A DNA stretch of 64,000 bases from the NCBI RefSeq assembly GCF_024713975.1, contig NC_091116.1, positions 12,306,986 through 12,370,985 on the forward strand. Direction: 5' to 3'. The translations under genes were made by a program, and so were the position numbers. Shown here one piece after another: positions 58,976-64,000 of the stretch (the stretch's first letter is position 1; each line of letters starts with the position of its first letter). The notes beneath the pieces are model-generated. The model saw only the letters and a program-made list of their open reading frames with translations, had not been told where the DNA came from and ran no database searches. Origin of the DNA: Paralichthys olivaceus. Lineage: Eukaryota > Chordata > Actinopteri > Pleuronectiformes > Paralichthyidae.

Positions 58976-59961
58976 GAAAGCATTAATTTCATTATAATTA
59001 GAGGAGAAGAACTTCTATAAACATAATTTATAGCTGCCAGGACTTTTCCAATGTTTTTATTATTAGACACATGTTTTTATTAAATACAAAACTGTGCAAA
59101 TGTCTTCTTATGAAGTAATTAAAAGATTTGTAACTTTGTAGAGCTTGATGAGCTGTGACTGCAGTTTATCGTCTCTGATTGAGGGAGCGTTAATGTGTCT
59201 CAGGATCTGAGGGTCACTACATCACGTCTGACCTGAGCAGGAGCCGGAGGCCGGAGGTTTCCCTCATATCAGCCATCCATCTCCACCTGGGAATTATCAT
59301 CACCAGGATCCCCAGGCTATGTTACACAAAACCTCCACAGGCTGGAGCCTGGAGCTGGCAGGGAGTCGCCCTGCGCTGCATCCGTAAATAAGTGTCAGGT
59401 ATCCAGCTCCTGATATAAAGGTAGTATTGTGTTATCAGAGATCATTCAGAAACACACGTGATGCAACGCTCTCGATATTTTCACACAAGTTAAATGTAAA
59501 TCCAGGTTACAACTAAAAATAAAAGTGTAATTATAAATTGTGCGACAGAATGTTTACATTTCAGACTGTTCTTCTCTCTAGTGAAAGTCTGTGTACTTTT
59601 ACTTTAGTATCATCTGGGAACCATGAACATTTTTCAACAATTTGGTACCGATTACTTTAATTGATTAAAATATTTCATTGTGAAGAATTTGACCTTCTGG
59701 CCTGAGAGGGGAAAGTCATCACAGGGTGTTTCCTCTGTGAACTCTACTGAAGAACAGAAGGAATGATACTGCACACGAATACCTGAAATATCCACGTTGT
59801 ATTGAGTTTTTCAGTTTTTTCTGTTACAACTTAATAAAACTGGTTTTTAAATGTGTGTGCAGGAGTTTGTCTCTGATGTGAAATGAAATGAGATGTTGCA
59901 AGAAGAAGAAACGACTTTTACTGACCTCTGCAGAAAAAGGATGAAGCCTCGGCCACCGCTC

Positions 59962-60009
59962 CCTCCCTCCATCCATCCATCCCTCCATCCATTCATCCCT
60001 CCATCCCTC
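59962..60009. repeat. (CCATCCCT)n / (TCCA)n repeat
   Basis: Tandem pyrimidine-rich tetramer/octamer repeat. The opposite strand gives a spurious Gly/Trp/Met-rich open frame. Confidence 0.8.
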
Positions 60010-60821
60010 CTGTAACCACCAGAGAGCAGCATTCCTCCGTGTTGTGGTCGACAGATCTGCAGAACATTTCACAGATAAGATAGAAAACACAAAAACAAAC
60101 TAAAGGAACAGTTCACATTAAAATAAATGGAGGTAAAGTTAAAATAAGTCAAGTTTAGTAAGTTAATTAAAAACTGGTCGGCTCATATAAGCATGTCTTT
60201 GTTCTGTCGTTGTTTCCCGGCTCTGCCGCTCCACCAATAAGAACTCAGTCATAAGCCGAGAGGACAAAGAGAAGCTCTTTCATCCCAGAGAACATTCATC
60301 ACCCCCAGTAAATCTCATTACCTCAGATTTAAGTCTAATGAGTTACTACGAGACCCTCGGTGAAACGACTAATAACCAGCGGCTTAAGGCCGCAGGCGAC
60401 GTCCAGGACGATGCTTCAGTTATTACACGTTTCACATGAGGGCCGGACATGGACGCAGCTTCAGGTCAAATCTCAAGAACTGTTATAAATTATAAAATTA
60501 CTGTATCGACACTAAAGTAAAAAATACTCATGTTTGTGATTTATACTCGATTCGAAGGATCCAGTTTTTTAAGGACACGAGGGGACGAGAGTCGTTATCT
60601 TGACTCTGCTTCGTCATGAATTGGTGGAATATCCCTTTAATTAAGATCTAATTGTGTTTGGACATTTCGCTGTGAACTCAACTCACAGATGATTCTATAG
60701 AACCGGGATAGAAGCTGTAGATTCTTCTTAACGTCTCCTCAGAGGGATGAGCTCACCTGTAACCTGAGACGTGCTGAGGACAGCAGTTCTTAACCCGTGG
60801 GAACCAAAAAGACACTGTCCT

Positions 60822-60888
60822 CTCACCCCCCCACTGTCCTCTCACCCCCCACTGTCCTCTCACCCCCCCCCCTCCCCCCCCTCCCTCT
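60822..60888. repeat. CACTGTCCTCTCACCCCCC tandem repeat
   Basis: Three copies of an 18-19 bp unit ending in C runs, running into longer C tracts. The minus strand has several G runs of 6-9, a good candidate G-quadruplex about 160-220 bp upstream of the second claudin start. Confidence 0.85.
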
Positions 60889-61047
60889 CTGTACCTGTGA
60901 TCAGTCTTCTTCTCTGAGACGAGCAGCGACGCCTCGTCCACGTCTTCTTGTTTTAGGATTAAAGCTTCACACTCGGCTCGGGATTCAAACTGTGAAAGCA
61001 ACAAAGCGACAGCTTCCTTGGATCTGAAGTCGACGAGAGGCCCTGAG

Positions 61048-62553
61048 ATGCAGACCCGTGTGGTCCAGATCTGGGGTTTCCTGATGACGGTGCTGGGCTG
61101 GATCTTTGTGGCGTGCACGATGGCCATGGAGGGCTGGAAGATCACGTCCATCGGGGGCATGGGGGGCTCCTCCATCATCAAGGTGGCCTGGTACTGGTCC
61201 AGCCTGTGGAGATCCTGCTTCACCGACTCCACCGCTGTCAGCAACTGTTACGACTACCCGGTGCTCTGGTCCGTGGAGGGTAGGTCCCACAGGTCCTCTG
61301 GTCCGTCTCACCCACCCAGAATCCTTCCACAGTTTTGTGCGTGTCCCTGCAGGTCACATCCAGATCGTGCGGGGCCTGCTGATGGCGGCTCTCAGCCTGG
61401 GGATGCTGGGCTTCGTGCTCAGTCTGATGGGGATGGAATGCACCTTCATCGGAGGACAAGACCGGTCCAAGTACAAGAAGATCTACGCTGGAGGATGGTG
61501 CCACATCGTCGGTGGTAAGTGTTTGAGTTTTAGTCACAGGACGAGGTTTTAAATTCCTCAGGTCCAGGGTTGATTGACAGGTCAGATTAAATATCTTTAG
61601 AGATGTTTTAAATTCTTCAGTGAACCTCAGCTACATTATCATTTAATGAAAAATATACAATATTTTATTTTTAATCCTGCTGAACAGATGAAAATAATTA
61701 ATGTTGAACGTATTTGTCTCCAGGTTTTCTGTCTGTCTGCGGCTACGCTGTTTACGCTCAGTATGTGTCAGTGGAATACTTCAACCCCGACTTCGATGGA
61801 CTGAAGTAAGTTCAGGGTTTCACTTCGTGTTTCACTTCGTGTTTCGCTTCGTGTTTCATATAAAACATGAGGTGAATGTTTTCTCTGTTTCACAGGTACG
61901 ACCTGGGCACTCCTCTGTTCCTGGGCTGGGTCGGCTCAGCTTTCCACATGACTGGTGGTTTTTTCTATCTGTGGTCCGTGTGCACGCCGCTGTTTGGAGA
62001 AACACAAATGTGAGTAGACGTGCAGATGTTCGACTCAACTTACGGATGATAGAATAGAACAGGATAGAATCTATCCTGCTCTATTACAATCATGTCTCCT
62101 CTGTCACATTTGACCATGATGCATCTCTCTCTGTTCAGGGTGATCAAAATCCAGCCGCCAGCTGACCCAGAACAGAACAAGTCCACCACGGCTCTGTCAT
62201 CGGTGTCAGAGATCACGTCGAAGACCAAAGTGTCGTCTGTCTCCGAGCTGTCGTCCAGGTCCGAGCGCTCGGACGTGTCGGCCATCTCCTCAAGATCAGA
62301 GCGCACGTCCAAGTCTGGACGCTCGGCCAAGTCAGGACGGTCGACGAGGACAGGGCGAAGTACCAAGTCTGCAGGGTCGGGGTCGGGGTCAGGGTCGGGG
62401 TCAGGGTCGGGGTCGGGGTCTGAGTCCGGCCTCTCGTTGAGGTCCAGTGTTCCGACCTTGTCCGAGTCGAGCAGCAGCAGCCGAGCGGTGTCGTCTCTGT
62501 CCGGAGGCTCGAGGAGCGAGACGACTCCGTTCATCAGAAACACTTTTATCTGA
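61048..62553 (+). CDS. Claudin-10-like protein with long Ser/Gly-rich tail
   Basis: Second claudin-10-family member; teleosts carry several such tandem paralogues (10c-10f in some species), often tied to gill ion permeability. Exons: 61048-61279, 61353-61514, 61724-61805, 61896-62009, 62139-62553; 334 residues in phase. The 162- and 82-bp middle exons match the first claudin exactly in length. Loop 1 has WYWSSLWRSC...AVSNC. HIQIVRGLLMAALSLGMLGF starts TM2, and YDLGTPLFLGWVGSAFHMTGG starts TM4. Odd: the cytoplasmic tail is about 137 residues, Ser/Arg/Lys-rich, with an SG dipeptide repeat (about residues 277-291) encoded by a GGGTCG/GGGTCA microsatellite. It ends NTFI rather than YV. The frame from 61018 has earlier codons, but 61048 fits the family N-terminus. 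The exact paralogue letter is not assignable here. Confidence 0.9.
61814..61858. repeat. TTTCACTTCGTG tandem repeat in claudin intron 3
   Basis: About 3.5 copies of a 12-bp unit, with one copy TTTCGCTTCGTG, right after the exon 3 donor. Confidence 0.85.
62374..62421. repeat. Coding GGGTCR microsatellite (Ser-Gly repeat)
   Basis: Eight hexamer units of GGGTCG or GGGTCA inside the last exon of the second claudin, encoding (Ser-Gly)n. Length polymorphism in multiples of 6 bp would keep the frame. Confidence 0.9.
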
Positions 62554-62596
62554 GGAGAAACAAACCGAGTCCTGAGTCAACTGGATGTTTTGTATG

Positions 62597-62602
62597 AATA
62601 AA
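62597..62602 (+). terminator. Candidate polyA signal of second claudin
   Basis: AATAAA 44 nt after the stop. The short distance to the next gene (343 bp from stop to start) requires a compact 3' UTR. Confidence 0.55.
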
Positions 62603-62896
62603 AACCGATGAAATCTTTTTGTTCTAAAAAATAATAAATGTGTTAAATCTTTTGTCTGTTTTGTTCATTTCTAAGACGTGTCTCATAATAAAGACATTCA
62701 TCAGTGTGAGGCTGCGTCTCCTCTCCACAACCAGCCTGTGTGTGTTTGACAGTAAACACTGTTCACACCCTCATAAACACACGAGCAGCAGCAAGAGAAC
62801 GAACGTGCGCAGCTTTAATCTGAAGCTGAACCTTTATCTTCTTGTAATCTTTCGACACGAGGGAGGAGAAATCGAACATCTACGACCTTTGGTAGA

Positions 62897-64000
62897 ATGA
62901 GAGAAGCTCGTCCAGTCACCAGGATGTGGAGGAGACCGGCTCAGATCCTGGGTCTGATGCTGTGGATACTCGGCTGGGGCTCGGTGGGCTGCACGCTCGC
63001 TATGGACCACTGGAGGTGAGAGATTAGGAGTCACATCGATGAATGATCCGTTGAATTTGTTTTGCTTTGACGCTCAGACAGTGGAGGACCCGTCTCTCAG
63101 GACGGACACAAGTTAAACAGCCGGTTTGTCTTCAAACCAAATGACTCATGTTTTGGTTCACACACAATGAATCTTTATGACTGTTTCAGTTCTTCGTCTT
63201 CATCTTTATCTGGTGGGAGCTCAAAGGTCTAAAGAGAAGAATCTATATGTACTGAAGTTTTTCTTGACCTCAGAGTGGCTCAGGCGGGGGGGCGAGCCGG
63301 CTCCTCTGTGGTGGTGATAGCCTGGTACTGGTCCGACCTGTGGAAGGACTGCTACGAAGACTCCACTGCTCTGGTGAACTGTGTGGACTTTGGAGTTCTG
63401 TGGACGGTCAAACGTACGTCCGCCGAGACACTTTGATTCTCGAGTCACGATGAGAATTTATTCACAGGACCTGTGTTTGTCCTCCAGCGTACGTCCAGGC
63501 CGTCAGGGGGCTGCTGATCACCGGCCTGTGCCTCGGCTCGATGGGCACGGTGCTGGCGTTTCTGGGGATGGAGTGCACACGTGTCGGTGGCGACCAGAGA
63601 AGTAAAGACGGGCTGTTGATGACAGCGGCTGCTTTCCATCTGCTGGGCTGTGAGTGTGAACTGTAAATGACACTCTTGTACTTCTAGCGGGTCACCTGAC
63701 GGGACTCTGACGAATCAGTGAAGGCTACGTGACGTCTCGCCGCTCTGAAACTCCAGAGCTGTGAGGACGCCGGTGGATCCGTCGCAGAGATGATGAGAAA
63801 ATGAAATAATGTGGACGTGGCCTCAGTCTCAGATGACTAACATGGAGGAGGCAGGGTTGATACTGCATCCAGCCACCAGGTGGCTTCACTTGCAGGATCT
63901 TTGTTCTCTGGGTTCAGTTTCTCACAGGTTTGTTTCCATGAATCATGGACTCTCCCTCATGCAGGTTTGTCGGACGCGGCTGCTTATTGTTTATACATCA
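62897..64000 (+). CDS. Claudin-10-like protein, partial at window end
   Basis: Third claudin-10-family gene. Exons in the window: 62897-63015, 63274-63413, 63488-63649, and 63965 to the window edge. They join in phase. TM1 is AQILGLMLWILGWGSVGC; loop 1 has VVIAWYWSDLWKDCYEDSTALVNC; YVQAVRGLLITGLCLGSMG starts TM2. The third exon is 162 bp, the same as the second exon of both neighbours. Odd: an intron (63016-63273) splits what is one first exon in the other two genes, right after DHW in loop 1. An internal ATG at 62924 (MWRRPAQ) is an alternative start that drops nine residues. TM4 and the tail lie outside the window. Confidence 0.88.

Larger units (their letters stand above)
58635..61047. other. 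Spacer between first and second claudin genes
   Basis: 3' UTR of the first claudin, then noncoding sequence with a 10-bp tandem repeat (58890-58975), a CCATCCCT repeat (59962-60009) and a C-rich repeat (60822-60885). No exon seen. Confidence 0.55.

Noticed and set aside
62040-62543. 167-codon minus-strand frame with a long Asp-Pro repeat
   Set aside because: Antisense shadow of the Ser-Gly repeat exon of the second claudin, whose sense frame joins in phase with four upstream claudin exons.

Overview
The window is teleost nuclear DNA. It holds multi-exon genes with GT-AG introns, conserved vertebrate orthologues, many AT and GT microsatellites, fish-type LINE and SINE debris, and CpG-rich gene starts. 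The gene content fits a spiny-rayed (percomorph) fish, but the species cannot be named from the sequence. There is no bacterial content, CRISPR array or provirus.

Layout from left to right: the last exon of vangl1 (+, 52-312); casq2 (-, 4190-8447, 11 coding exons); poglut1 (+, 9133-12008, 11 exons); timmdc1 (+, 14272-17439); an abcc4 paralogue (+, 20626-36009, 31 exons); a second abcc4 (-, 36810-53179, 31 exons); and three claudin-10-family genes in tandem (+, 56553-58634, 61048-62553, and 62897 to beyond the window end). From general knowledge of the human genome, vangl1-casq2, poglut1-timmdc1 and abcc4-cldn10 are three separate linkage groups, so this fish has them joined in one block. All exon limits were worked out by hand from splice sites, reading phase and homology.

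The genes do not form a pathway. vangl1 acts in planar cell polarity. casq2 buffers calcium in the sarcoplasmic reticulum. poglut1 glycosylates EGF repeats in the ER. timmdc1 helps assemble complex I. The abcc4 pair are efflux pumps. The claudins form paracellular ion pores. Neighbour effects that matter: casq2 and poglut1 share a 685-bp divergent promoter interval; the abcc4 copies converge tail to tail 800 bp apart; the second and third claudins are only 343 bp apart.

The most notable observation is at the 3' ends of the two convergent abcc4 genes. They share two patches of almost identical sequence (exon 26, and exons 28-29 with the intron between them), while exons 27 and 30 and the rest of the genes are clearly diverged. 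This points to recent gene conversion between inverted copies. Other items worth a second look are a 2.7-kb nested inverted repeat in an intron of the first abcc4 copy, a CpG-rich promoter-like segment inside 39-bp perfect inverted repeats in an intron of the second copy, a claudin with a long Ser/Gly-repeat cytoplasmic tail, a claudin with an extra intron in its first extracellular loop, and two GC-AG introns. No undescribed biological system was found.
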